A model generated the notes under the pieces. The model made no database searches. It was not told where the DNA came from and saw only the letters and a list, made by a program, of their open reading frames with translations. The translations under genes and the position numbers were made by a program. Shown here piece by piece: positions 1 through 12,476 of a stretch of 64,000 nucleotides of DNA. The stretch comes from Mesocentrotus franciscanus. Lineage: Eukaryota; Echinodermata; Echinoidea; Camarodonta; Strongylocentrotidae. Location of the stretch: NCBI GenBank assembly GCA_037976565.1, contig CP137680.1, positions 18,887,675 to 18,951,674 of the forward strand. Reading direction: 5' to 3'. The stretch's first letter is position 1. Each line of letters starts with the position of its first letter.

Positions 1-343
1 TCCTGGATTTAGCTCATGATGCAATGATAATTATAAACCTTTAGGTCAGTCAGGAACCCCATGACTTTTACAAGCCGATCGCCTGTCTGATTATCAAGAT
101 ATTTATGATTGGAAATCGAAACCAAATTTTGCGTCTTCCTAACGGTTTTCATAACACTACAGTCTGTTGGGGAAAACGAGTACGGTAAAACCGGTCACTC
201 AAAGATATTTACTTTTTCGAGGCACTTCTTGATCATTTTGAAGCGCAATTTTTTTAGGGCTTCAATATTACACCATATCACACACACTGATAACACGTAG
301 GGCCGTGCATCTCAGATTTAACATTGTTAAACGATGTCTTTAA
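1..343 (-). mobile_element. TTAA element family A, copy A1 (cut by window edge)
   Basis: About 340 bases closely matching 14901-15282 and, inverted, 16254-16625. The end inside the window reads ...ACGATGTCTTTAA, the inverse of the family end TTAAAGGCATCG. The other end lies outside the window. Non-coding: the 63-residue frame inside it is also found in copy A3 (16297-16488, minus), but it is short and only reflects shared repeat sequence. Confidence 0.8.
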
Positions 344-559
344 CTGTTTACCTGTATTTAGAATGTCAGGTAAAGTTTTGGGGGTTGATTTCATACATTC
401 TATAGTATAGCTATACATAAACTTTTGTTTTCTTCAGATGATTGGCACAATTTTCAATAGGTTCCTCACATTCTACTTAATCTTTCATATGAATTGACTA
501 TCATTGAGACGTGCTCATACTACATGTATATATATATACATATTTTCTATTTTATATGT

Positions 560-625
560 CTGTCTATATTTATTGTATAATGTGGAACAAATAAACTTGA
601 AACTTGAAACTTGAAAACTTGAACA
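560..625 (+). repeat. AATAAA followed by CTTGAAA tandem repeat (retroelement-type 3' tail)
   Basis: AATAAA at 590-595 is followed directly by four near-copies of CTTGAAA. A polyadenylation signal running into a short tandem tail is typical of non-LTR retroelement 3' ends in marine invertebrates. No reverse transcriptase sequence was found upstream, so this would be a strongly 5'-truncated copy or simply a mimic. Confidence 0.35.
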
Positions 626-2003
626 AATTTAACAAAGTGTCTGAACTAAAAGACTAAACAGACTGCACTGTGCGTATCCTCCTCCCGACACAGGCATATA
701 CGCTCCACTAAAGACTTTATGATATTGTATTTAAGTGTCGAATTGGAGTCTGCGCATGCATACTATCTCCCACCTTGTGTTATAAAGCATATGGGGATAT
801 TGGTCGTTTTGTTGAATATGATTTGCATACGAATTCCTCGTTTTACATCTTCAAGTTACACTCAAAATTTCTGACCGTGAGGCTGAATTTATAGAGCTAG
901 CTGCACAGGTCAATACATTTTCCAGGTATTTTCTAGCCTCCTCACACAATCCACACTACCTATCAAAGCAATTTAAAAGCTAAACACTTTTTTGTTCTTT
1001 GCAGGCAAATGCGAAACAAGGTGAGTAAAATGGGTTACATTTACTATCCAGAGAATTATCAGTTTCCTTTATGCACAAAAGAATATGATTTGTTCTCGTA
1101 AACAAAAGTTTACAAGCAACGCTTACTTGAACAGGGAGAGTTATCTGTTGGCGAGTTCTCGTGATAGCTGGGCGTTCACTGCAATACGAATATGATCGCC
1201 TTTAAAGCAGATATTCTAGGACAATAAATGTCCATTAATTTGGTACCTACGGCAAGCCTATGTTATTTCGAAGTTGTTAATTTACATACCATATCACAAA
1301 AATCTTCTAGCCACTGGATATCCTCAATTGAAATGTCGAAAAATAGCCTCCTCTCTTTGCCTAGAAAATCAGTCACGTAGCTGGTCCACTATTTGTGACG
1401 TAACAACCGGGGACAAGTATATTCACGTACCCGGATGTTCCATAGAAAAACATGGGCAGAGAGATACGAATTTATGCTATTTAGTATTCAAAGTTTAGTT
1501 TCATAACTCTATGTAGAATTCTTCACCTTCCCCTAATATTTCAAAGTATCAATATCAATTCCCCTTTTCAGAAATATGACATAAACATGCCAATGGTGCT
1601 CTATTAGTCGACATTTTCATCATGTAATTTTTGTTAGTGTGTTGAAACGCAAAAGAGGCTTAGTATCTATTTCAACGCTTTCAAAGGATGATAGCTTGGG
1701 CTCACTACTAAATTGTTTTAAGGTACATCAAAATGAATCACTTAGGATAATGCAACTAATGTTTGTAAGTTATTAACTAAAATGGATATAAGTACTATGC
1801 TTTACGGTATATTTATCCTCATAGATGGGATTCGAAAAAGCCGATATTACTGTAACAATATAATTGTATTGATTCTAGGTTGAAATTCTAAAGAATGCAA
1901 ACGAAGTCATAGAGAAAGCAATTATTGTGCTAAGCCTTTCACGAGTTTCATGCATTCTCTCTGATTTAATCGATATTTTATTTTGATACCGACTACTGTT
2001 CTC
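626..2003. other. Unassigned AT-rich DNA
   Basis: No recognisable gene or repeat. A 74-residue open frame (1274-1498) has no recognisable motif and is treated as chance. Confidence 0.5.
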
Positions 2004-2345
2004 TATCTCTGTCCGTCTGTCTCACTCCCTCCCCCTCTCTCTCTCTCTCTCTCTTCTCTTCCCTCTCTCCCATTCTCTATTTCTCTGTTTCTTTCTCTCT
2101 CCCTTCATCTATCCATTTCTTCCCCCTTCCGTCTTTCGTCTTTCTGCCTGGCTCTGTGTGTGTGTCTCTCTCTCTTTCTCTCCACCCTTCCCTTTCTTTA
2201 TCTCTCCCTTTTTGCATCTCATTCTTTCTCTTCCCTCTATCCATTCCTCCATCTGTATCTCCCCAACACTCAGTCACTCACTCTCTTTTACTCATAATCT
2301 TGTGTTCTCCTTTCTTCCCCCTCATCTTCTTTCTGCTTCTTTATT
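2004..2345. repeat. Polypyrimidine (CT)n-rich tract
   Basis: About 340 bases, almost all C and T on the plus strand, with short (TG)n. Open frames here encode only Ser/Leu/Pro/Phe low-complexity peptides and are not genes. Confidence 0.9.
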
Positions 2346-3058
2346 CCTTAATGTCCCTCATACATTCCTGCTCATCTATTATTGATAAAAGTTTTTTGAC
2401 GCAGCGGATCCCCCTCGGTTTGGAAAGGCAAGATCGAATGCTAACACCATGTCAAGCAGACCTTTAACACCGGGATTTGCTACGAGACACGCGATGGAGA
2501 ACATTTAATCCTGATCAGTGTTTGTCGCCAGCTTCCCTGTCACCCTGCTCTCAACCAGTGTACTTATATTTGCACGCCAGATGCTGCGAGCCCGTGGCAG
2601 AGGTTAAGGGCGGGGGCACCTTCACCCGAAGGGCAAAGAAAAAAAAAAAATCATATATTAGAAATGAGGAAAGAGAGGGAGAGAGAATGGAAGGGGGTAT
2701 AAACAGAGTGGGAAGATGAGACGGTTGCGAAGAAGATTATACGACTCCACTCCAGACCCCCTCCTGCCCCCTTGCATCCCCTCGCCTATTAGAGTTTCCA
2801 CCCCACCCTCTCCCTAGCTTCCCCCTCTCTCCCTATCCCCCTTAAGACGGGGCCCATTCTTCGCCGCTGTTAATTCACATGTTTTGCCTGAAAGCCAGCA
2901 GTAACATCGGCTTATTTTGCTCATTTTAAACCACTTAGTTGCCCCTGTAAATGCAACCTTGAAGCCGTGGGTCGATCTCTCATGTAGCATTAAAGCTGCA
3001 TGAGCCTTTGGACGATCCTAAAACATGTATTATTGACCGCGTCCTCTGTCCTACATTT

Positions 3059-3247
3059 AACAACTAAATTATTCATACCCCTTGACAATTTGATGATTTT
3101 TGTGTTTTTCGTTGAACTGGTTAAACTAGCTCCTTAGGAGTAAGCTTTAATATGCCACATTGTCTAGAAACATAAATAGGGCCAAATCAATTTTTCACAT
3201 ACTGAAAAATTACATTAGTTGGTAAGGGTATGAATAATTTAGTTGTT
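3059..3247. mobile_element. Small foldback element, about 190 bp
   Basis: Perfect 22-bp inverted repeats (3059-3080 and 3226-3247, beginning AACAACTAAATTATTC) enclose about 145 bases with weak further inverted similarity. The left flank reads TTAA and the right flank TTTA. Fits a MITE; no coding capacity. Confidence 0.6.
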
Positions 3248-4482
3248 TACTCTATATCATATACATTCAGCAGATCACAGCGTCATTAAAATAAAATAAA
3301 AACCTTAATAAATAAATATAATAGTGTTTTTCTTTTTCCTAATTAGCTATTAGTCACCTCCCACGGATACAATGTCATGTAATAGATCTTAAGCTCGAAT
3401 TAGTGTTGACGTGCGTATATAATGTACAAGTATGGCAGATCCGCAAAGGGTAAAATTCGCCCCACTTTTTGGGTCGAACATTTACATGGGCATTGTATGT
3501 TACACTACTCAGATAATTTATTGGACTTTCGCCATGTTTGCAGTTTTCAAACATCACGCGGCTCCTTTTCAGGCGACCCTGGATCGCGCTGATTAATAAT
3601 ATACAGGCTTGCTGATGAACAGGTCTGCTTTAATATAGTCGGCAAAATGATTTAAACAATACACGAATGATCCATCGCATTTCCAAACTTCATGAAAATT
3701 GAAGACTCACCATTTCCTTACGTTTCGCCCCTTTCCATGTATTTGCTGTCTAAACTTTAATGGTATAAAAACGACGAACATCCCTAGACGCAATCTTTGT
3801 AATTGCCCGTTCACCATATCGAAGAGGCCCAGCAAAGTCACGTCGATGTTGATAAACGAAGCATGATAAACATTGGTTGCTTTAAAAATGGTTCACAACC
3901 TGCCTATCCGTGCCCCCTCTGATACAGAATTCTGGATTCGCCCCTGATGACAACGAGCTAAAGACCATGTCTTACGCTACACCCTTACCATTCCGATAAA
4001 GTAATATAACGATGTAGCACGAGGTTTGATGCTACAGCTTTCTTCAAGGGTATTTTCCCCCCTTTGCTTTCGATGACACTGTTAAAACGAGTCTGGGTTA
4101 AGTATCCTACTACCATTCCCTTGACCCCGCCTTATCTCTCTCTCTCTCTCTTACTTTCTCTCTCTCTATTGCTCTTCCTCTCTCCATTTCTCATTTTTAA
4201 TCCCCTTTCCCCTATTATTTCGATCTATGATAGGGGTAGGGGTGGGGGCGGAGGAGCATGTGCCCCCGTCTTCCAGAATCACTAGCGTCTTTTCGCAAGG
4301 CGACGCAAGTGCTGACTACGGGGTAATTATAATAAGCTGTGACCGTCTCCGTACTCTGGCTACCGTCGTGATCTAAGGCCTAAATAAAGAAAATGTTGTA
4401 TTGCCCTTTATTGTGCCAAAACATGGGTCGATCGGTCGGAAATCTTTTTTTTAAAGGCCTAATTCGCAGTTCCACAACTCTG
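3248..4482. other. Unassigned DNA with a short (CT)n tract
   Basis: No gene recognised. A CT microsatellite lies at about 4136-4200. An isolated hAT-like end, GGATTCGCCCCTG, occurs near 3935-3950 without a visible partner. Confidence 0.45.
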
Positions 4483-4720
4483 AGTTTCCGCGCTTGCGTG
4501 ACGTCAGAAAAGTCGTACCGCCCATTTGCATGCGAGCCTCGCCGTCACAGTTAACAAGCGCTCTGATTGGCTGATCACGCCACCCCGTACTAGCTCGACT
4601 CCCGACGCTAATTCGGCTGAATACCGTTTGGACACTACGCAGAAATTTTCGCTCTGAGTGCGACCCCCCGCTAAGATTAGCGTTGTAGAAGGCCGCGTCG
4701 CTGGTTGCGAAAACAGCCTA
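4483..4720. promoter_or_regulatory. GC-rich patch with CRE, octamer and CCAAT motifs
   Basis: A 240-base patch richer in G+C and CpG than its AT-rich surroundings. It holds TGACGTCA (4499-4506), the octamer ATTTGCAT (4524-4531) and an inverted CCAAT (GATTGG, 4565-4570) within 72 bases. That clustering resembles a TATA-less promoter, but no downstream coding exon is recognised. It begins just after TTTAAAGGCC (4451-4460), so it could be the interior of another TTAA element. Confidence 0.3.
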
Positions 4721-5155
4721 CTATCTACGCCAAAGAAACTTGATCAAGTCAAGAATGCAAACTACAAAATGTTAAATTCGTGCACTTGGCATATCGAGAT
4801 CATTGCACAACAATGTAATCCATTATTGATGAGGTTGTTTTTCAACAAGGATTATTGATTATATGCCCGGCATAATTGAAATTCGGATTTACGGCGAGAC
4901 TAATCCTTTACGGATATGGACTTCTTAATCTCTAATCTATCAGTTGTCAATGATTTATAACTTTGATACAGATTTCACAAGCTAAATCAAAACAAGTGGA
5001 CTACTTACTTGTCCAATTTTTGATCAAAAGATAAATGTCAATGCATTTAATGACGCAGTCAATTCGTTTGCTGAAATTCATGAACAATAGATATCAATAA
5101 AAATGTTGATGACAACGCGATGCTTTTTGTTTTTGATTTGTCCACTTTTGATTTG

Positions 5156-5554
5156 TTAAAAAAGATAAAGACCAGTTCTGGTCATGCGATTGCATTGTGA
5201 AAGAAACGTTGTGAAATCGATCAGAAAAGGTTGATCATCTAGCATATAAGTATTGGTGTGTACTGCAAGGTTCTGGAATCATCAAAATGATAAGAAATTT
5301 GGCCCAGTCTTGGTAAAGTTACAAGCACTGTACACAGAAAGATGTATATGGGACTACACGACCACGTGCGCGATATCTATTTGGTCCCAATAGATATAAT
5401 AATTTACCAAATATATCAATTATTAGGCGGTTTCCCAGCAAAATTTTTATCATCACGTATTAGTACAAACATATTCTTTCACATGATTGGTAATAACAGC
5501 TTCCATTTCAATTGTTTATTTTTGTTGGTTCCCAATACTGGTCTTTCCCTTTAA
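5156..5554 (+). mobile_element. TTAA element family B, copy B1
   Basis: Flanked by TTAA at both ends (5156-5159 and 5551-5554). Left end carries AAAGACCAGTTCTGGTC; the right end inverted reads TTAAAGGGAAAGACCAGTAT, giving imperfect terminal inverted repeats. The interior matches 54030-54369 (inverted) and 12271-12476 (inverted, truncated). Non-coding. The TTAA target fits Kolobok or piggyBac superfamilies. Confidence 0.85.
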
Positions 5555-5860
5555 CCCAAGCAAGTTTTGTTAGGTTTTCTTGATTTAATGTGAATAAATG
5601 AATGCAATAGTGTCACAATTTTGTGTTGCTATTTGCTTATTATTTTTCCGAACGAACCGAACAATAAGATAACAAAATTAAAGATCACCTCGTCATGATG
5701 TCATAGGTCACTATTTTCGTCTTCCGAAGTTTTTTGAAACTCTTGTAAGGCTATTGGATAGTAATAGCAGAATTCAGTTTACGTTTTGTCATTTTTTGTG
5801 GGGGTGTCTGATGTTGTTGTTATTAATCGGGTCTCTCCTCCCCCTATAACTGATTTGAGG

Positions 5861-6150
5861 TGTGCTGGTGGACCACTACACCGGGATTTTCCCCTACTCT
5901 TATACGAATAGTGCAGTTGTGTTTTTAACGTGCAAAAGTGGCGACTCTCCTCGACACGGGGCCTCCAATGAACGTCTTATCCGAGGGATCGAGTGTTTTT
6001 CCCTGTAACATATCATGCGTCTTTAAAATAGGGGATGGGCACGTTAAAACACAAGGCATGCTTCAGTCATCCGCGAGGATTAGATTCGAACCCACGATCT
6101 TTGGTTCGACAGGCTGACGCTTTACCGACAGTGCCAACTCGCCTCCTCGG
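5861..6150 (-). repeat. tRNA-derived SINE (second family, distinct from the 32 kb type)
   Basis: On the minus strand a tRNA-like head has an A-box-like GTTGGCACTGTCGG and a B box GGGTTCGAATC. It is followed by a body with GGATAAGACGTTCATTGGAG and GTGTCGAGGAGAG, then TTGCACGTTAAAA and AAGAGTAGGGG. From memory, this body resembles the widely conserved SINE domain of marine invertebrates; the family name is not certain. Pol III-type repeat, not a functional tRNA (no closed cloverleaf). Confidence 0.65.
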
Positions 6151-6927
6151 TTCCTGTGTCATTTTTTTATTTTTCGGGAACCGATTGTTTAAAGTAATCT
6201 GGATCAGACACTTTATCCTCATCTTTAAAGTGACACTTGCCATTACTATACAGAAGCCTCATAGGACGTGCACATAGATTATATAGATTATAGTAACAAC
6301 AACCGGCTACAGTGAAGCAGAAGAATGGAAAAAATGAGAACAGCATCGATTTCAGCGGAACATGATCGACGGGTTAATTAGCTGACCCATTCAAGCTGGT
6401 AAAAAAGGATTTGTTCCCCCTTCAAGGCTTCTAAATCTGCATGTTAATATCAACTACCTCCTTTCTGTTTTTTACGTCCTCATAAGCGAGAACTAGATAA
6501 AACATGATCAAGACAAACACGCCCGACTTGAAAATAGTGAATGATTACATGGGGCGTCATTTTGATGGCGTTATTACCTGCGCTAACCAAACCTGTGAAA
6601 GGACTTCGCCCATATACGTATAATAAAAATGGTATGATAGTAGGGAGAATGTAAGTCCAGACGCTTAACACACAGAATTGTAATAATGAAAAAATAAAAC
6701 TTAACTTTTTTCTTTGAATTTAACTAAAACTGAGCGTTAAACATGTTAAATAGCACTAACCGTCATAAATATTCGTCATTTAGCAGGAGTCTTAAAAGGT
6801 TTATGAAATGTTGCATGTAAACTTCTTCAAATTACTTTCCGAAATCAACTGTCCAGATAACCAATTCGAGTAGTTATACTTTTTTTACGTTCCCATTTCA
6901 TTAGATATCTCTTTCTCTTTCTCTTTC

Positions 6928-6961
<34 letters not shown>

Positions 6962-8841
6962 GGCGCGGTCTTTCAAACGAAGTTTGTAGCGTTAGAAAAA
7001 TGACGCTGCGCGTGCCCCGGTCAAGTAGGGCAACATTATGTATGGGACAGTTTTTAATAGTTTCTACATGCCAATACAGTCCCTGAGACTAATTGTCGTT
7101 AGGATGCCAGGCGTTCGAACATTCAACCCAGTGAACCTTCGAAGCAAACTTCTGAGTGAACGAAGCGAGCTCGGGGGTCCTCTTTCAAGTCCAAGGATCG
7201 TTAATTCCTTTCTACTCTAAGATCAACATTACTTTGTATTTTTTAAGATAATAAGTTGAGGGTATGTCTCAAAGCCCACGAACAAAAATTGTTGGTTGTT
7301 TTAACATTTTATTTGAATACGACTCGAATGTCATAAAACATATGTGACACTTTTAGAATTTTGAAGGTGACGCACGTTTTAGAAAATAACATATAAATAT
7401 CAACATGCGCGACAAACTGACCAATAACTGATAGCGAGAAAAAGAGTTGACGTTTTATATATCACCGGATGTGATAATAATACCGAAAATAGCTGGATAT
7501 TAATATGACGCTATCTTAAAGTTATTATTACGACGACCTTATCGAAGCTACCTTGTACGACCTGATGTATATAGAGACTGACCTTCAGCGGATATGGGGA
7601 AATTATTCCCACAGCACGGGTAGACATCGTCGATTCAAATGCTCTCTTTCCCTTGGCAGGGAACTGACCGGTATTCCGTGTTATTTTCGTTTATTTCGAA
7701 TTCATATCGCTACGCGGACTTCATATACGACACACTTGCCTCAACAACAGTATAGCATCGATGTTAGCACGCGCACTTGTTAACACTACATACATTATGT
7801 GGGAAATGTACACACTTAGGGGTCGTGCACACACTGTTTGGTAGAACAATATTGGAGAACGTGTAAATGGGGACGAATCCCCGTTCTCGAGTACGAACGA
7901 GATGTAGATAAGAAAAATAATTACAACTTGGGGCGTTAGAAGCGGAATATCATCTATTCGGTATGTCCACTCAATTTGCGTTATGTAATGGATTATCCTT
8001 GGAAAATCATTCCCATGAAATTGCTTGATAACGTATAATCTTGAGGCGCCCAGTTGAAGTAACAACAAAACTCACATCATTACGTGTTGATTTTTTTTAA
8101 TGAAAAATATTTGGATGATTTGGTTTTTTCTGAAGTGATAAATTTTACACTGAAATTTTACTTTGTTCAGAAAACATGGCAATTTGTACATTTGCATTGC
8201 CCAATGTCAAACTTGTTCCCAATGCTATACATGTACGTTATTTCAAAGAGATATATACGTTTTATACTTAAGAGAACAACAAATACATATCACGTAAGTC
8301 TCGTTCAGATTATTTATGACGCGGCAAAACGGCGCCGATTTTTTCTTCTTCTTCAAATGATGACGTAAAGTGTAAAATGTTTCACATTTCTGAATATAAT
8401 CACACCTAGGAAAAATAGCATATAAAAAGCTCTTTGATAAGTGCCCCTTAAGTTTAAAAGCAAACCTTAAAAAAACTACAAATTTTGATTTTTTTTTACG
8501 TGATTGGCCTACGTATATTGAACTTGCATTATACTGGGCAAACACACATTTCTCATAGCCCAAGACATTCTGATATAATTATAGCGATCACTCACAGTCG
8601 GGATAAAGCAATAAAGCTCTCAATTGTATAAAGTGGGGTCGAAACCATGTACTTTCCTTTTTACCGGCTTATAACTCCATTTTTCATATCAACAACAATT
8701 TCACGCCTTCACCACCTGTTTTTTGTAGGCCTGAAAGGTGGTGTGCTGTGTTTGGTATTGCAATGCACACTTATCATCACAGTCGTGTTATTTCCAATGA
8801 TGGTTTAATTTAGTACTTTATGCCATGCCTTGTATACTTTG
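6151..8841. other. Unassigned DNA with one (CT)n tract
   Basis: No supported gene. (CTTT)n/(CT)n runs at 6903-6961. Overlapping open frames of 94-115 residues around 7721-8563 on both strands have no recognisable domain, and low codon bias suggests chance frames. Confidence 0.45.
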
Positions 8842-9060
8842 CAGTGGCGTATGAACAGTAAGGGGCACTGGGAGTCCCCCTTCAAATTATTACGAAATAA
8901 TGGGGGAAAGAAAGAATGAAAGGGAGAAGGTATAAAGACAACTTGAAAAGAAGAATAATGCCCCTATATAGCCTTGTTCTCCCATATGTTATTCACCTAT
9001 CATTTCCGGTGGATCCTCATGACATCAACCCCTCATATGCTTAACCCACGCTACGCCACG
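8842..9060. mobile_element. Small hAT-like MITE, about 220 bp
   Basis: Starts CAGTGGCGTA and ends CTACGCCACG, whose inverse CGTGGCGTAG pairs with the start over most of its length. Ends of this CAGTGGCG type are typical of hAT non-autonomous elements. No clear 8-bp target duplication can be seen, so the boundaries are provisional. Confidence 0.45.
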
Positions 9061-9801
9061 ATAAAATTGCACCTTTACACAAAGAAACTATACACAACAG
9101 GTTTACTATATTATCAACTAGGAAATTGATGACACATTTAATGGAAATTTAAAAGAAAGGTAAAACTGTGAATCCGTTAAAAGTCTATAAAAAAAAGTGA
9201 AATGTTCATGTCCGTAAAATTTGCAGATAAAATGAAAATTGACATAGATGACATTGTGTAAAAGTCGCCAGAACTTATGAACACGTCAACGTGTACATCC
9301 TGCTATAGTCGATATTCCACTTCCCTTATCCCCTTATTCTCATCTCTTTCTCTCTCTCTCTCTCTCTCTCTGCTTAGATCTAATAGACAATCCTTTTTGT
9401 TTTCTAACTTTCTGCATGATAAAATGTGACAAACCTTTACGTATTGATTCTCCCTGCTCACACCCATCGATTATGTAGCCCTCCCGCAGTCGTCACTTGT
9501 TGCAAAAATACGTTAATTGCCAAGATGAATTTTCCATTTTGGACCATCTGTCTCAATTTGCTATCATTGTCGGATGTGGCAACACAACAATCTGTCAGCG
9601 AAAATAAGAGTTGAAATTAAAGACAAAAACATGTGTCATTAAGATTTATAGCACAGACCAATTTGACAACCCTATGCAAAGTGCAGAAACCAGGAAAACG
9701 GGGGAACGGACTTTGTTTCATCTGACAATTATGAGTTAAAGCAAACGAAATCAATTGCTATTATGGACTGCTGATGACGATCATGCATGGTGATGACATG
9801 G

Positions 9802-9805
9802 TAAA

Positions 9806-9836
<31 letters not shown>

Positions 9837-9923
9837 GTCATAATTAATTTGTTATTACATCCAGCTAGCAAGCTTGATGATAATGATGATGATATTGTTG
9901 GTGGTGGTGATGATGATGATGTT

Positions 9924-9954
<31 letters not shown>

Positions 9955-9965
9955 GTGATGATAAC

Positions 9966-9999
<34 letters not shown>

Positions 10000-10036
10000 T
10001 TGATGATGATGATGATGATGATGATGATATGATGAT
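9802..10036. repeat. (GAT)n microsatellite
   Basis: Imperfect GAT repeats interrupted near 9838-9880. The poly-Asp and poly-Ser frames on the two strands are artefacts of the repeat. Confidence 0.95.
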
Positions 10037-10689
10037 ATGATGCTGCTTGTATTGATCTAAATTCGGCGCCACATTGATATTAAAGCTATAAAGAGATGGC
10101 AAATTTCCTTGGACCTTTCTATAATTTGAAATTAAGCTGTTAGATTAGATTTTAAAATAAAATTTTGAAGGGCCATGAAACCTTTGAGGAATAAGGAATA
10201 TTGGAAAATCTTAAAACATGATAATAGAAAGAAAAAAAATCAAAATGTTAACAAGCGAGACATGCTGTGTTGTTTGTTTAGGTCCTGCTGATTTTAATCT
10301 AACCTTTGTGTTATTGGTGTCATGGATGCTCTCTCCATAATAGATAATTGGCTTTCCATTTAATATAGATGTTATTTAACGTTAAGATTGCTATTGGCAG
10401 TTAAGAATAGAAGGAAAACAGAGCCGAGGCGTTTAAGTTCTAATTAGAAGTTTATATTTTTGAGACATCCCTTGATAATTAGAAGATTATAATGTTTTTT
10501 TTTTTTTTACTCGAAATTAAAAATATAATGCTATAGATCTTGCTCTCTCTCGCCCGCGCGCATGATCTTTCTCTGATAAGATATTAATCTACATTTGCCA
10601 ATTTTCACCAAGGTGTCATAATACTACTTTGTAGGCACCTTGAGCATTTACTAGGATGGATACGTGCGCAAAATAAATGTAACTAGTAT

Positions 10690-10700
10690 TATCATTATTA

Positions 10701-10747
<47 letters not shown>

Positions 10748-11050
10748 ATTATTATTATTATTATCATCATCATTATTATTATTATTAAAATTATCAAAAT
10801 TATTATTAATATCCTTAATATTATTATAATAATTATTATTATTTTTATCATTATTATTATTTTTATCAATGTTATTAATATAATTATTATTATAATTATT
10901 TTCATTATTATTATTAAAATTATTATTGTTTTTATTATTATCATCATTATAACTATGATTGCTATTATTATCATAATCATCAAAATGTTAATTGTTATTA
11001 TTATTACAATCATCAACATGAATATTACCATCATTATTATCAAAATGTGC
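10690..11050. repeat. (ATT)n microsatellite, about 360 bp
   Basis: Long ATT/TTA array with ATC interruptions. The poly-Ile frames on both strands are repeat artefacts. Confidence 0.95.
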
Positions 11051-11423
11051 AATATACATTAATCTCATTTTTTTCACTCTTTTTCCATTCTATCAATTTG
11101 TTATTTTATAATTCCTTGTATCTACATGTTCTACCTCCCTGTCTCATTTTCCACTAAATGCCCGAACAGGCTCCGAAATGTGTTTTATGAAAACAAAATT
11201 CTCCTTCTATAATTCTTTTTAATCATAAATAAAAAACAATACTTCGCCTTGCTGTGTTCTTGGGAGACTCACGGGACAAAATATTGAACGATAATATCCC
11301 TGAAAAAACACTTTTCATCCTTGCTTTTTGCCTCTTGAGTACTCCCATTACGTGTTGCTCTTTCTTCCTCTTTAGCTGATCTTTTTGTTTGACTTTTCCT
11401 TGCAGGCTCCAAATGTTTATCTT

Positions 11424-11457
11424 AATTTTCTCTTTCTCTCTCTTCTCTTTCTCTCTC

Positions 11458-11488
<31 letters not shown>

Positions 11489-11745
11489 CCTCCTTCCCTC
11501 CCCCCTCTGTTCTCTCTGTTCTCTCTTTCTCCGTCTCTTTTTTCCTTACATTAATACTTACCTGATATATATCCCACCTCCCCGCCCACTTCCTTCACCC
11601 CCTTCCCCCTCCCCCTCGCTCTCTTTCTCTGCCTCCATCTTTGTCCGTCTCTTTTACCTACCTATATAATACATCTTCACTATGCCCCTCTCTCTCTCCC
11701 TCTCTCTCTTTCTTTCTCCTCCCTCCCACTCACTCTCTTTTTTAT
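11424..11745. repeat. Polypyrimidine (CT)n tract
   Basis: CT-rich low-complexity DNA in two blocks separated by a short unique part near 11560-11580. Confidence 0.9.
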
Positions 11746-12270
11746 TTCGTTTCTTCTCAGCATTCACTTTTAATGGCGTATGAATGACCTATTCATCGTG
11801 CAAGAGGATGCGTAGTAACTCGATACCGAACATAATATGTTTTCGACGACTGTGTTACAATGAGCATATTTTGCCCGAGTAATGAGACAGATTACACATA
11901 TCAGTAGTGCTAAATGATATCAAATCAATACAAGAAGATGGCAAGTATGGTTTTCGCGAGTAACAGGGAATCAACAAGACTATCATGTGAGTGATACGGA
12001 GCCCGAAAATTCATGCACTGCGGTTGAAAAAAACTGAAAAATCGCTTCTTTATCACGTTTTCATTGTACAATCTTTAAAGAGAAGATTGAGTTCTGGGGA
12101 GAGGTGAAAAAATAATTTGTGAGCGTCTCCATTGTTATTATGCAAGTGTGAAAGAACATCAGAGAAGAAATGTTCCCTGAAAAAGCATGGCACTTCAAAT
12201 GCCTTCATATTCTTAATATGACATGTAACAGCTTAAAAATGTGGGCCTCATTTTTATGCAACATGTTTGT

Positions 12271-12476
12271 GTAGTCCCATATACATCTTTCTGTGTACAG
12301 TGCTTATAAGACTGGGCCAAATTTCTTATCATTTTGATGATTCCAAAACCTTGCAGTACACACCAACACTTCTATAGGTATTGGTCTGTACTGCATCGAC
12401 CAGATAAAGTTGACCATATTCCACACCGTTTCTTTCACAATGCAATTGCATGACCAGAACTCAACTTTATCTTTAA
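12271..12476 (-). mobile_element. TTAA element family B, copy B2 (truncated)
   Basis: Shares GTAGTCCCATATACATCTTT and the following ~200 bases with B1 (inverted) and B3. The intact end is TTTATCTTTAA (TTAA at 12473-12476). The half beyond 12271 is missing, so only one terminus is present. Confidence 0.8.

Noticed and set aside
9761..10102. Poly-Asp and poly-Ser frames
   Set aside because: Translation of a (GAT)n microsatellite.
10651..11062. Poly-Ile frames of about 130 residues on both strands
   Set aside because: Direct translation of an (ATT)n microsatellite.
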